Source of the DNA: Silene latifolia
Lineage: Eukaryota > Streptophyta > Magnoliopsida > Caryophyllales > Caryophyllaceae
Direction of reading: 5' to 3'
DNA length: 64,000 nucleotides
NCBI RefSeq assembly: GCF_048544455.1
Contig: NC_133532.1
Span: 15,254,948-15,318,947 of the forward strand
The notes beneath the pieces are model-generated. The model was not told the origin of the DNA and searched no databases. It saw nothing but the letters and a program-made list of their open reading frames with translations. Both the position numbers and the translations under genes were made by a program. The number at the start of each line of letters is the position of its first letter. Position 1 is the stretch's first letter. This document shows positions 10,053-19,460 of this stretch, one piece after another.

Positions 10053-10201
10053 TGCTAAATTACGGAAACGTGAACCTTGCCTCTTCCATTACGTTTATGA
10101 AATATATATATAGTACATACGATAGTTAGGGTTACAATACTACGAGCCCATTACAATCATAAGACGATACTAGGCTAAGGCCCATAAACACGACTCTGTT
10201 A
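10053..10201 (-). repeat. Copia-1 5' LTR
   Basis: 149 bp, pair of 4,920-5,066; differs by an AT-dinucleotide indel and one base. Confidence 0.9.
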
Positions 10202-10552
10202 GTAGTGTAATAATGTTAACTAGAAAAATATCAAAAAGTTCAACAAAAAGTAAAAAAGAATTTCATTGCTCGAGGGTGATCGGCCTGATTGCCCTTGATA
10301 ACCCACAACAAATTCTTTTCTCAAGTTTTACTAATGTTGAAAATTAAAAGGAAGGATATCTCGTAAAAATTCAGCAGAACAAATTTTGTAAGAAGAACAA
10401 ATTAAAAGGATAGTAAAATGCAATTGACATAGAAGCTAGAGTGGATTTGGCTTAATAAAATGGCAATTGACATAGAGGCTAGAGTGGATTTGGCTTTCTA
10501 TTGCAGAATGGTGTTTCATGTTTCTACGAACTTAAAAAATGGATAAAAATAT
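10202..10552. other. continuation of the left paralogous block
   Basis: Matches 62,156-62,431. It has a local tandem repeat of AATTGACATAGAAGCTAGAGTGGATTTGGCT (copies from about 10,423 and 10,464), whereas the right copy has one unit. No coding frame. Confidence 0.45.
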
Positions 10553-10623
10553 GTTGTAGCCATGGGTTAACCCTGGAATCTCAAACCTCAAAGAATTGCC
10601 AGGTGCTAATATGCTACTACAAC
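10553..10623 (-). ncRNA. tRNA-like sequence, copy 6 (71-nt form)
   Basis: 71 nt, near normal tRNA length, because of about 7 extra nt after the A-box region. Acceptor stem fully paired. T stem CCAGG/CATGG has one mismatch. Downstream T-run CATATTTTTATCC. Partner of 62,432-62,502. Confidence 0.5.
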
Positions 10624-11093
10624 TTTGTTCTTTATTTCAAGGAAATATACAATTTATATATCATAAAAAAGATGTGTAAAATAGGAACGCCTAGAAGATG
10701 GGCTGCCTTTTGTAGTTTTGGTCAAGGCATATCACGCCCATCCGGTTACAAATATCCATCATTCCATGGGATATCTATATTTCGTAATTTATATTAGATT
10801 AAGTTTGAGACATTATCTTATTTCGTCATCTAATACAATAATTTTCTTTCGGTTTCTTATAACAATCATGTAGCAGAAAAATATATTTACCGTGGCGCGT
10901 CTACAAATTTAAGATTATTTCAAAATAATTGAAGATAAGATCAAAAAATTTTAAGATTTTAGCCCTAGTATCGAGCCTGATACTTCGAGTTGTAAAATCG
11001 TATAGACGTACAATAGAAGATTATGAAGAACTCCGTATAATAAAAAAACGAAATTCATAATTCATAATTTACACTAGCAAAGTAGCTAGGTTT
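10624..11093. other. repeat-derived spacer
   Basis: 10,624-10,835 matches 62,503-62,745. From about 10,800 to 10,930 it resembles 57,090-57,200 (TTTCGGTTT, TATAACAAT, AAAAATA). No gene seen. Confidence 0.35.
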
Positions 11094-11096
11094 TGA

Positions 11097-11411
11097 GTGC
11101 TCGTTTGGTTGCCCGTTGGAATCTAACTCCATAGGAATACTAAATTCATAGGAATTAAGTTCCGCCATGAAATTGATGTGGTTTTAACAAACCCGTTTGG
11201 TTGCCTACACAGGAATTTAATTCCACAGGAATTTGCAATTACCTAGGGGGAGCTAGGTAATTGAACTCCTCCATTGTGGAGGAGTTTCCAACTCCTTGGA
11301 AAATTAAATTCCCACATTTTACCAAAAACTGGGCAACCAAACAAGTCCCTCTTTTCTTATTCATGGGATTTTTCAACTCCCATGAATTTTAAAGGGTAAC
11401 CAAACAAGCAC
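11097..11411. mobile_element. foldback MITE with nested inverted repeats
   Basis: Outer imperfect inverted repeats GTGCTCGTTTGGTTGCCC and GGGTAACCAAACAAGCAC, flanked by TGA on both sides (11,094-11,096; 11,412-11,414). A 3-bp duplication and the GTTTGGTT terminus suggest a Tourist/PIF-Harbinger type. Inside is a second pair (CCCGTTTGGTTGCC near 11,190 and GGGCAACCAAACAAG near 11,330) and a central hairpin CTCCTCCA/TGGAGGAG (about 11,266-11,284). No coding capacity. Confidence 0.65.
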
Positions 11412-11450
11412 TGAGTCGTCCATTAGAGTGGGGAAAAAAGGGAAATGTTT

Positions 11451-11513
11451 GCCGTAGCCAAGAGTTGAACCTAGAATCTCAGATGGTTGGATTTGTGGAT
11501 GTACTACTACAGC
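11451..11513 (-). ncRNA. tRNA-like sequence, copy 7 (GCTGTAG acceptor variant)
   Basis: 63 nt; acceptor GCTGTAG/CTACGGC, paired with one G-T, so the second and sixth positions changed together relative to GTTGTAG/CTACAAC. T stem CTAGG/CTTGG is paired with two G-T. The T-run lies further downstream (CCCTTTTTTCCCC). Confidence 0.5.
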
Positions 11514-12001
11514 CTCATTTTTGTCATTGAAAAAAAAATACTCCGTATATATAAGAAAGAATAGAAAAGTCCCGATAAATACGTCAAGCTAGTCAAAAGG
11601 TCTCAAAACTGTTGCTAGAATATTTATTACTCCCTGTATAAAGCAAGAAGATGATTACGTGATTAGTATCCTAACTAGGTTAGAACTCGTGCCACAGTAC
11701 GACATTTTACAGTGTGGTCTTATATAAATTGTATAAAAAATAACAAATTTACATAAATTATCTATGGTTTTAATTTAATGTTATAATTTACTAAATTTAA
11801 TAATGTATAATAATAGTATTAAGAGGTAAAAAGGGGATGCTTACTACCATTAGTTGATACTTGAATTATCTTTGTCTTAACCTCTACTATTTTTAGTAAA
11901 ATTAAATGTATAAGTTTGGCATTAATTGAGAATTACAGCAATTATTTAGCCGTGACATATATATGTAATTTTGACGATGATTTTAGAGTATATTTTTTAC
12001 G
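11514..12001. other. AT-rich spacer, first part of a tandem AT-rich repeat
   Basis: 11,600-11,690 matches 59,555-59,630. About 11,880-12,001 is the first copy of the repeat that resumes after Copia-2 (TATATGTAATT, GATTTTAGAGTATATTTTT). No coding frame. Confidence 0.4.
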
Positions 12002-12209
12002 TATTATAAATTGCAAGGAATAGGAAATAATAATATGTTCAAATGATCTTGTGTATTGCACTGTTGCTATTACATCTATATATACTTGGGATTACAATAT
12101 CAAAGGAAATAAGTTTAACAGCTATAAAATATGCTAAGCAAGGCAAATATACAAATGTACCATATATACTAAAGTAGCCGTTGGAAGGCTTGATATGGGG
12201 ATTGTATTA
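12002..12209 (-). repeat. Copia-2 3' LTR
   Basis: 208 bp; begins TATTATAAATT and ends TTGTATTA on the plus strand. Confidence 0.92.
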
Positions 12210-12217
12210 CCCCCCTC
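12210..12217 (-). other. Copia-2 polypurine tract
   Basis: GAGGGGGG on the minus strand, directly upstream of the 3' LTR; the primer for plus-strand DNA synthesis in LTR elements. It overlaps the last codons of the ORF. Confidence 0.75.
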
Positions 12218-15200
12218 AAGTTGGTGCGTGTAAGTTGACGACGCCCAACTTGGATAGAAGGTCTTCGAAAGCGGTGCGTCCGAGAGCCTTAGTGAAAATG
12301 TCGGCCAATTGGACTTTAGTTGGGACGTAACTGGGTTTAATAAGTCCATTCAAAATCTCGTCCCGAATAAAATGGCAATCCACCTCAATATGTTTAGTGC
12401 GTTCATGAAATACCGGATTGCGAGCAATGTGGAGGGCCGATTGATTATCGCATGAGAGAGCAATGGGCGGTTGATGTGGTATACCGAGAAAATTAATAAG
12501 GCCTTTTAGCCACTTAAGTTCACAGACGGTATGAGCCATAGCCCGATATTCGGCCTCAGCTGATGATTTAGATACGGTAGATTGTTTCTTAGTCTTCCAT
12601 GAGATAGGAGCATGTCCGAGGAAGATAATGTAGGCCGAGAGGGAGCGACGACTTGATGGGCAAGCAGCGTAGTCCGAGTCGCAATAAGCATGAAGAAGAA
12701 GGTTGGCGTTGGAGTGAAGAAGTAACCCTTGGCCCGGGTTATTTTTAAGGTAACGGACAACGTGTAGGGCGGCCTGCCAGTGGGCGGTTCTTGGTTTGTT
12801 CATGAATTGAGCGAGAATGTGAACCAAGTAGGTTAATTCGGGTCGGGTAATGGTGAGATAGACAAGACGACCTACTAACCGACGATATGGTTGGGGGTCG
12901 TGAAGGATAGGTGTCTCGGAGTCTCCAAGGTTATGATTTGGTTCCATGGGGACTGAAACGGGTTTGGTCCCTAGGAGGCCGGTTTCAGTGAGGATATCCA
13001 AAGTGTATTTCCGTTGTGAGATAGATAGTCCACTCGAGTTACGAGCAATTTCTAAGCCCAGAAAATATTTTAGGGGACCTAGGTCTTTCATGTGAAAACA
13101 AGTACTTAAATAGTTTTTGAATTGTTGAATAGAAGTAAGGTTGTTCCCACATATGACTAGGTCGTCGACATAAACAAGGACATGTATCTCGGCTCCGGGT
13201 TTAAGGATGGAGAAGAGGGAGTGATCATAGGGACATTGTGTAAAACCGTATTGTTTAAGAGCGGAAGCGAGTTTTGCATACCAACATCGGGGTGCTTGTC
13301 GCAGCCCGTAAAGAGATTTACGAAGGCGGAATACTCGGCCGTCAGAGGGAGAGTGGAACCCAGGTGGCGGCTTCATGTATACTTCTTCTTGAAGATCACC
13401 ATGGAGAAAGGCATTGTGGACGTCCATTTGATCAATGTGCCAGTTCTTTGCGGCGGCAATAGCAAGTAAAGTACGGACTGTAACCATTTTAATAGTAGGA
13501 GCAAAAGTCTCTTGAAAATCGACCCCTTCGATTTGGCGGTTTCCCATGATGACTAGACGGGCTTTGTATCGCTCGACTGACCCATCAGCATGGTATTTGA
13601 TTTTGTATACCCATTTGGAGCCAATTGCCTTTTTGTGAGATGGAAGAGTTTCAAGAGTCCACGTGTTGTTGCGTTCGAGGGCATCAATTTCATTCTTCAT
13701 TGCCTCGCGCCATTGTGGAACCTGCATAGCTTCTTTGAAGGACGTCGGCTCGTGATTGTTGGTCACGGCCGCTAAAAAACTTTTATGATTAGAAGAAAAT
13801 TTATCATACGTAACGAAATGAGAAATAGGATAGCGAGTACCTGAAGATGATGATGATGCGTTGGCGAGGTGAGTCGAGGGGCTTAGAGGTGGACGAACAT
13901 ATCCAGTGAGACGAGTGTTGGGAATTTTGGGACGATGTCCCTTGCCCATAGCCTCATGAGTGGCGGTTTCCGTTGTGGGAGACACGGTGGCTGGGGTTTC
14001 ATCCGTTGAGGGAGTGGGGTCAGAGGACACGGGGTCGGATGGAGAAGTGTTAGTGGTGGTGGGCGTGGGTGAGGTGGTGTCACCGGTTGTGGGTGAGATA
14101 GGTGTGGGGATGAGAACGGTCTCAATGGGTTGGAGGGTGTCATCAAGAAAAGACGAGGTGGTTGGATGAGTGTCGTGAATGTTGAGAGATTGATATGGGA
14201 ATTCATGTTCGATAAAGACAACGTCACGGGAGGAAAAATAGGTTCCCGTATCTAAGTCATAAACGAGCCATCCCTTTTTCCCGAAAGGGTATCCTAGGAA
14301 GATGCATTTCCGACCACGGGGAGCGAATTTGTCATGGGAGCGATTTATATTTTTAGCATAGCAAAGACACCCAAAGGTACGAATGTGGTCCATAGGTGGT
14401 GGTTCATTAAATAACATCTCGTAAGGAGTCTTACCGTTGTGGATCGTTGAAGGAGTTCGGTTAAGGAGATAGACGGCCCCTAGGACACACTCTCCCCAAA
14501 AACGAATGGGTAAACTAGCTTGAAAAAGAAGGGCGCGAGCAACATTTAAAATATGACGGTGTTTTCGTTCGACTCGGCCATTTTGTTGAGGGGTGTCAAC
14601 ATTTGAGGTTTGGAAAAGGATGCCATTTTCACGAAAAAATTGGGCAAAACAATTGAATTCATTGCCATTATCGCTGCGAAAAATTTTGATTTTCTTTTGA
14701 AATTGACGGTCGATCATAGCGAAAAAATTTAGTAAGGTTTGTCGAGTGTCACTTTTACGTTTTAATAAATAGACCCAGGTGGAGCGAGAGAAATCGTCAA
14801 CAATAGTAAGAAAATACCTTGACCCACATGACGCATTTTCCGAGTACAGGCCCCATAAATCACAATGTAAAAGATCAAAAATACCGGCAGCTTTGTTGGA
14901 GCTTAAAGGAAAAGGAGCGCGAGTTTGTTTAGCGCGAATACAAATGTCACAATGTTTACTATGAAAAGAAGAATTAGAAGAGTTTGTCTTATTAAGAAAA
15001 GGAAGAAAACGAGAAATATTGGAGGACGGATGCCCCAACCGACGATGCCATAGCTCGAGAGTGTCAAAATTCCCAATGGTATAGACATGTACCTTGTCAT
15101 TTCGAACATTTTTCAAGTAATAGAGCCCCTCGTTTTGTTCACCCGCACCAATCACCATCCTCGAGGTACGGTCCTGAATTAAACAAAGTTGTTGAGAAAA

Positions 15201-16685
15201 TTGTATAGTAAGCGATGTATCCAACAATAAACTTGAAACGGAAATTAAATTGCATTGTAAATTTTCAGCATATAAGACATTACGTAAAATAAGACGGGGA
15301 GAAAGATAAATATCACCACTCTGATTAGCGATGGCTAAATCCCCGTTAGGGAGGCCGACAGATAAAGGTTTAATAGAGTGAATATTAGTAAAGTGAGAAA
15401 GACAACCCGACATATGGTGAGAGGCACCGGTGTCGATAATCCAAGAAAGAGTAGAGAAATTACCACTGAGACGGTCACTGTTTTCAGTTTTGCGATTCTT
15501 CCACATTTGGCTTATTTCCTCGAGTTCCCGGGCATCAAGCTTATTAAAGTCTATCCTGTCAAAGTTATTAAGAGAGGAGGATGGGGTATTACCAGAGGGC
15601 ACGCTTGCTGCACCTGATGCCGATGCCATGTTAGCACGCGCACCGTTACTGCCCGTGACATGAGGCTTGCTGCGGTCTGTTTTGTTGCGACGGGGATCAG
15701 GTACAAAGACGGCCTGACTGAGGTCCGTCGCATTGGGATCAATATAGACTCGGTCACGGGGTCGATCACCCCACCAATCCGGGAAATTTCCCGTCACACT
15801 ATAACAAGTTCGTAAATAATGACCATGCTTTTGACAGACGATGCAATAAGGACGATTAGGATTATTAGACTGATTAGGAGCAGAATTATTGGAACGATCA
15901 GACACAAAGTCACGACTCCCCCCTTTACCAGACTTCGAGCCGTGGTGAACCTTGGCTGCAAACGCCATGGGTTCGGGGCGAGTTTCAGGAGTATGTTTAG
16001 ATAAAGACCGAACCCCCTCCTCTTGAAGTAATCGATTATAAACAAGATTAAGATTGGGAAGGGGAGTTATACCAATAATCTGTGATCGGGCAGTGTCAAA
16101 ACGATCGTCTAATCCCATTAAAAAATCACGGACTCGTTCTTTTTCGCGACGAGAATAAAAAATGCTTACCCAATCACAAGGACACGACTTACAAGAGCAG
16201 GACGGAAGGGCATCGTGTTCCAGCAGTTCGTCCCACAGGCTGGTGAGACGGCCATAGTACGTCATAAGAGATTCGTTTGGGGCTTGACGGCACGCAATGA
16301 TTTCTGCCTTCAAGCGATAAATACGTGCTTCACTGTCTTGACTGAAGCGTTGTTTAATGGTGTCCCAAATCAGTTTGGCTTCGGGACGATAAGAGATCGA
16401 TTTTGCTAACTCAGTTTCAATGGAATTGTAGATCCATGCCGTGACAAGAGCATTGGTCGAGCGCCAAGTTTTGAACTCGTCGGCAGTTTCAGCAGGTTTG
16501 GTGATGCTCCCGTCAATGTAACCCATCTTATCCTTAGCGAGAAGGGCAAGACGGAATGCACGAGACCACTCATCGTAGTTGTTACCATTGAATGCAATAT
16601 GCGTGATTCTGGATCCGGGGTTCTCGAATTGAACAACCGAGACCGCCGTATGAGTTTGAGACGTGTTCTGGGAAGGATTTGTCAT
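12216..16685 (-). CDS. Copia-2 gag-pol polyprotein (1,489 aa)
   Basis: Full-length copia polyprotein without stops. Gag occupies the N-terminus, with NNYDEWSRAFRLAL (about 35-48) and a CCHC knuckle CIVCQKHGHYLRTC (281-294). The protease site is WIIDTGASHHMSG (D418-T-G-A). The GAG-pre-integrase zinc region has H547, H551 or thereabouts and CDIC near 579-582. The integrase catalytic triad is D609 (HCDLWG), D672 (RSDNGNEF) and E706 (GRVERKH). RT has KARLVIMGN and YVDD at 1172-1175. RNase H has D1336 (YCDSDYA), E1379 (SSAEAEY) and D1413. The start ATG at 16,685 is 57 bases downstream of the primer site. The polyprotein would be self-cleaved and act in cytoplasmic particles, then integrate in the nucleus. 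It resembles Copia-1 throughout, so both belong to one lineage. Confidence 0.95.
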   Translation of the reverse strand: MTNPSQNTSQTHTAVSVVQFENPGSRITHIAFNGNNYDEWSRAFRLALLAKDKMGYIDGSITKPAETADEFKTWRSTNALVTAWIYNSIETELAKSISYRPEAKLIWDTIKQRFSQDSEARIYRLKAEIIACRQAPNESLMTYYGRLTSLWDELLEHDALPSCSCKSCPCDWVSIFYSRREKERVRDFLMGLDDRFDTARSQIIGITPLPNLNLVYNRLLQEEGVRSLSKHTPETRPEPMAFAAKVHHGSKSGKGGSRDFVSDRSNNSAPNQSNNPNRPYCIVCQKHGHYLRTCYSVTGNFPDWWGDRPRDRVYIDPNATDLSQAVFVPDPRRNKTDRSKPHVTGSNGARANMASASGAASVPSGNTPSSSLNNFDRIDFNKLDARELEEISQMWKNRKTENSDRLSGNFSTLSWIIDTGASHHMSGCLSHFTNIHSIKPLSVGLPNGDLAIANQSGDIYLSPRLILRNVLYAENLQCNLISVSSLLLDTSLTIQFSQQLCLIQDRTSRMVIGAGEQNEGLYYLKNVRNDKVHVYTIGNFDTLELWHRRLGHPSSNISRFLPFLNKTNSSNSSFHSKHCDICIRAKQTRAPFPLSSNKAAGIFDLLHCDLWGLYSENASCGSRYFLTIVDDFSRSTWVYLLKRKSDTRQTLLNFFAMIDRQFQKKIKIFRSDNGNEFNCFAQFFRENGILFQTSNVDTPQQNGRVERKHRHILNVARALLFQASLPIRFWGECVLGAVYLLNRTPSTIHNGKTPYEMLFNEPPPMDHIRTFGCLCYAKNINRSHDKFAPRGRKCIFLGYPFGKKGWLVYDLDTGTYFSSRDVVFIEHEFPYQSLNIHDTHPTTSSFLDDTLQPIETVLIPTPISPTTGDTTSPTPTTTNTSPSDPVSSDPTPSTDETPATVSPTTETATHEAMGKGHRPKIPNTRLTGYVRPPLSPSTHLANASSSSSGTRYPISHFVTYDKFSSNHKSFLAAVTNNHEPTSFKEAMQVPQWREAMKNEIDALERNNTWTLETLPSHKKAIGSKWVYKIKYHADGSVERYKARLVIMGNRQIEGVDFQETFAPTIKMVTVRTLLAIAAAKNWHIDQMDVHNAFLHGDLQEEVYMKPPPGFHSPSDGRVFRLRKSLYGLRQAPRCWYAKLASALKQYGFTQCPYDHSLFSILKPGAEIHVLVYVDDLVICGNNLTSIQQFKNYLSTCFHMKDLGPLKYFLGLEIARNSSGLSISQRKYTLDILTETGLLGTKPVSVPMEPNHNLGDSETPILHDPQPYRRLVGRLVYLTITRPELTYLVHILAQFMNKPRTAHWQAALHVVRYLKNNPGQGLLLHSNANLLLHAYCDSDYAACPSSRRSLSAYIIFLGHAPISWKTKKQSTVSKSSAEAEYRAMAHTVCELKWLKGLINFLGIPHQPPIALSCDNQSALHIARNPVFHERTKHIEVDCHFIRDEILNGLIKPSYVPTKVQLADIFTKALGRTAFEDLLSKLGVVNLHAPT

Positions 16686-16741
16686 GATGAAGATATGAAG
16701 ATTGATAGATGAATAGAGAAGAAGATTTTAGGACCTGTAAA

Positions 16742-16750
16742 CTGATACCA
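16742..16750 (-). other. Copia-2 primer-binding site
   Basis: TGGTATCAG on the minus strand, adjacent to the 5' LTR; initiator Met tRNA type. Confidence 0.88.
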
Positions 16751-16958
16751 TATTATAAATTGCAAGGAATAGGAAATAATAATATGTTCAAATGATCTTG
16801 TGTATTGCACTGTTGCTATTACATCTATATATACTTGGGATTACAATATCAAAGGAAATAAGTTTAACAGCTATAAAATATGCTAAGCAAGGCAAATATA
16901 CAAATGTGCCATATATACTAAAGTAGCCGTTGGAAGGCTTGATATGGGGATTGTATTA
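16751..16958 (-). repeat. Copia-2 5' LTR
   Basis: 208 bp; one A/G difference from the other LTR (near 12,160 and 16,909). Confidence 0.92.
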
Positions 16959-16963
16959 TTACG

Positions 16964-17185
16964 GGTTATAATTTTAGGAGGCAAAAAACATAAAGAAGCA
17001 ATATTTAACAATAGCAATTATTTAGTCCTAACAAATATATGTAATTATCACAATGATTTTAGAGTATATTTTTAAGACGTTATAATATTAGGAGGCAAAA
17101 AACGGAGAGAAGCAATATTTAATTATAGTAATTATTTAGTCCTAACATATATATGTAATTATGACAATGATTTTAAAGTTTACCG
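16964..17185. repeat. tandem AT-rich repeat, about 112-bp unit
   Basis: Two adjacent units (about 16,964-17,075 and 17,076-17,185) share TTAGGAGGCAAAAAAC, AGAAGCAATATTTAA, TAATTATTTAGTCCTAAC and ATATATGTAATTAT. A partial earlier unit lies before 12,001; Copia-2 split the array. Confidence 0.6.
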
Positions 17186-17260
<75 letters not shown>

Positions 17261-17421
17261 GTATATATGTATATATATATATATATGTATATATATGTAT
17301 ATATATATATATGTATATATGTATATATGTATATATATATATATATGTATATATGTATATATGTATATATATATATATGTATATATGTATATATGTATAT
17401 ATATATATATATGTATATATG

Positions 17422-17457
<36 letters not shown>

Positions 17458-17462
17458 TATGT
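17186..17462. repeat. (TA)n / ATGTATAT microsatellite
   Basis: About 275 bp of alternating TATATATA and ATGTATAT. Long frames on the plus strand (Ile/Tyr/Met/Cys repeats) are artefacts of this repeat. Confidence 0.95.
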
Positions 17463-17997
17463 ATTTTTTGGTGAAACTGTGAGAATATATTAATAAACGT
17501 TCAAAAGAGCACCATTACAACAATTTTAGCAATTTCAGAGAAGACCTAACCTAGCATAACATGTTACATAAGCTAGTATAGACCCTTCTCTTTATACCAT
17601 TCCAACAACCTATGTTGTATATAAACCTACAAAGTTCATACTAAGCATTTAACCTCCTCCCTAATGTACTGTATAACACGTTCAGGTTTGAGAACATACA
17701 TGTCCATTCTGCAGGAATTTCGTGCCATCCAAACCTGGTATTAGAGATCCATAACTACAACGCATTTCAACATTCTTATCAATAATGGTTGACGTATATC
17801 CTTAAGAATAAGCATACCAGAGTTCAGACCTTTGTTTTCAATCCCCAACCAAATTTTGAGAAGACTAAAGCATGTATTCAAGTAAGGACAATCTTCAAAA
17901 ACATGCTGGTGAGTTTCAGAATTCTGGCTACACAGGAAGCATAAACCATCTTTACAGATGCCCATTTTTGCCAGTCTATCAAAGGGTAAGAAGTCTG
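17463..17997 (-). pseudogene. LINE 3' part: RT zinc-binding domain and tail
   Basis: Minus strand. 17,741-17,965 encodes MGICKDGLCFLCSQNSETHQ followed by HVFEDCPYL, the C-x2-C ... H ... C signature of the zf-RVT domain at the end of plant LINE reverse transcriptases. Downstream comes YQVWMARNSCRMD in a shifted frame and then 3' untranslated sequence up to the microsatellite. The upstream half is at 52,594-54,208. The Tat composite inserted between them, with CCTCG (17,998-18,002) repeated at 52,589-52,593. No poly(A) tail is visible. Confidence 0.82.
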
Positions 17998-18592
17998 CCT
18001 CGTGTGGACAGCGGGCCGCCCACGGGGGCGCTTGGTGAGAAACGAAACAAGCGTTTGCATTTTGTATGGAGTCGCCACCAATTTTTATGGGAAATTGGAA
18101 CCGTTCGAATACCTCATGTCATGTCAAGACATAAAGTAGTGACATGAACACTAAGCAATCGTTACCCTTAGCACTCTATGTCTAGAATGACTCTCGTGGA
18201 TGCCAATGAACACGGGTGCTCACGGAGATCTGGAGTAAGGGGTGAGGGTACGTATTAGGAAGATCTTTTGATCGAACACCTAATCCCGCCCGCCTCGATA
18301 GCGGCCTCTACTAATGATTAGGGATATCATTTATACTCGATATATCGTCGGTTATATGCATGCAATGCAACATCCAAGTTTTAATCCTAGCATGTGAGAA
18401 TTTAGCTAAGTCGGTTGACACGTAATTAGCATACAATTGGATCGAAGTAGGATTTAATATTGATTTACATGTGAAAACATACAAACAATAAAAGGTATAC
18501 AATAACGATAAAATACAATAATGGAAATTACATTAATTACATTGGAATAGGCGATTTATGTCGAAAATACCTTTAAAACGGATAATTTGAGA

Positions 18593-18640
<48 letters not shown>

Positions 18641-18756
18641 TCAAATAAATTAACGAACAGGAATTAGCGTGATATTACGGATAATAGTCAATTAATACGT
18701 AAGCTAATTAAACTATGTCAAGGCAGAAACGGAGTTCAGAGACAGAACTCAGCCAG

Positions 18757-18822
18757 GAACAAGCGCAGCAGAGCTGCGTCCTTTGGAATAGGCGCAGCAG
18801 ACGCTGCGTCTGTTCCTTGGCT
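18757..18822. repeat. paired GCGCAGCA hairpin site 1
   Basis: Two adjacent inverted units: GCGCAGCAGAGCTGCGTC, then CCTTTGGAATAG, then GGCGCAGCAGACGCTGCGTC. Each unit can fold (GCAGC with GCTGC; GACGCAGC with GCTGCGTC). Function unknown. Confidence 0.6.
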
Positions 18823-19390
18823 CAGTTCTGGCTGTGAAGCCGTAATTGCAAGCCGTTAATGTCAATTGATGATTTTAATGATTGATTGATAATATTTACT
18901 CGGATGAAAGTGATTAATAGGTTATTTAACATGTGAATGGGTCACAAAAACAGTGAAAACATGGATGAGACGGATGCAAACGAATTAATTACAAGATGGA
19001 ATAATGACAGAAGTGAATAATATTAACAAGCTAAACAAATTAAATCAATTAATTAGGTTAAATACGATGGATTAATGACGAATATATGATGAACATGCGA
19101 ATAAACAGATGAAAGCTATATCAAAGATGAATCCCATAAACTCAATATGAACAAATTGAATCTCTACAACCCGGAATTAAATTTAATGACGAAAACCCGC
19201 AAATATGAGATTACTTGGGATTTAAGTCGGATTATGATGAATTAAACATGTTAATGAATGATGAATTATATACATGTGATTATTAAACTATTGTACCGAA
19301 GAATTAAAGAAAACAAGTGAAAACAAATAATCAAAGACGAATTACAGAGGACGAAGGAAGAAGAAAAGAAGCAGGAATCGGCGGCCTCAC

Positions 19391-19460
19391 GAAAGAGGCG
19401 CAGCAGAACTCGCGCTCCTTTGAAGAGAGCGCAGCGATTGTCTTTGCGTCTTTTCTCGAC
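19391..19460. repeat. paired GCGCAGCA hairpin site 2
   Basis: GAGGCGCAGCAG...CGCGCTCC followed by GAGCGCAGCGATT...TTTGCGTC; arms partly decayed. Confidence 0.5.

Larger units (their letters stand above)
4920..10201 (-). mobile_element. Copia-1: decayed Ty1/copia retrotransposon
   Basis: LTRs of 147 bp (4,920-5,066) and 149 bp (10,053-10,201) are nearly identical; I see one substitution and one 2-bp AT indel. A 5-bp duplication GTAGT flanks the element (4,915-4,919, 10,202-10,206). On the minus strand the 5' LTR is followed at once by TGGTATCAG (10,044-10,052), the usual initiator-Met tRNA primer site of plant copia elements, and a purine tract GAGAGGGGA (5,067-5,075) precedes the 3' LTR. Domain order gag, PR, IN, RT, RNH is copia. 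A hAT element interrupts RT and several frameshifts and stops disable the ORF. The paralogous block at 62,150 shows the unoccupied target. Confidence 0.93.
12002..16958 (-). mobile_element. Copia-2: intact, young Ty1/copia retrotransposon
   Basis: LTRs of 208 bp at 12,002-12,209 and 16,751-16,958 differ at one position that I can find. The target duplication is TTACG (11,997-12,001, 16,959-16,963). On the minus strand TGGTATCAG (16,742-16,750) abuts the 5' LTR as primer site, and GAGGGGGG (12,210-12,217) abuts the 3' LTR as polypurine tract. A single uninterrupted ORF fills the 4.5-kb interior. Size, short LTRs and a single ORF fit the Ale-type copia lineages, but lineage is inferred. All visible parts needed for transposition are present. 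Confidence 0.95.

Noticed and set aside
13182..14227. Several 60-110-codon frames in other frames across Copia-2
   Set aside because: They are shadows of the intact gag-pol ORF and of its Ser/Thr/Pro-rich linker.
17161..17493. Three long overlapping plus-strand frames of Ile/Tyr/Met/Cys
   Set aside because: They are translations of the TA/ATGTATAT microsatellite in three frames and have no protein character.
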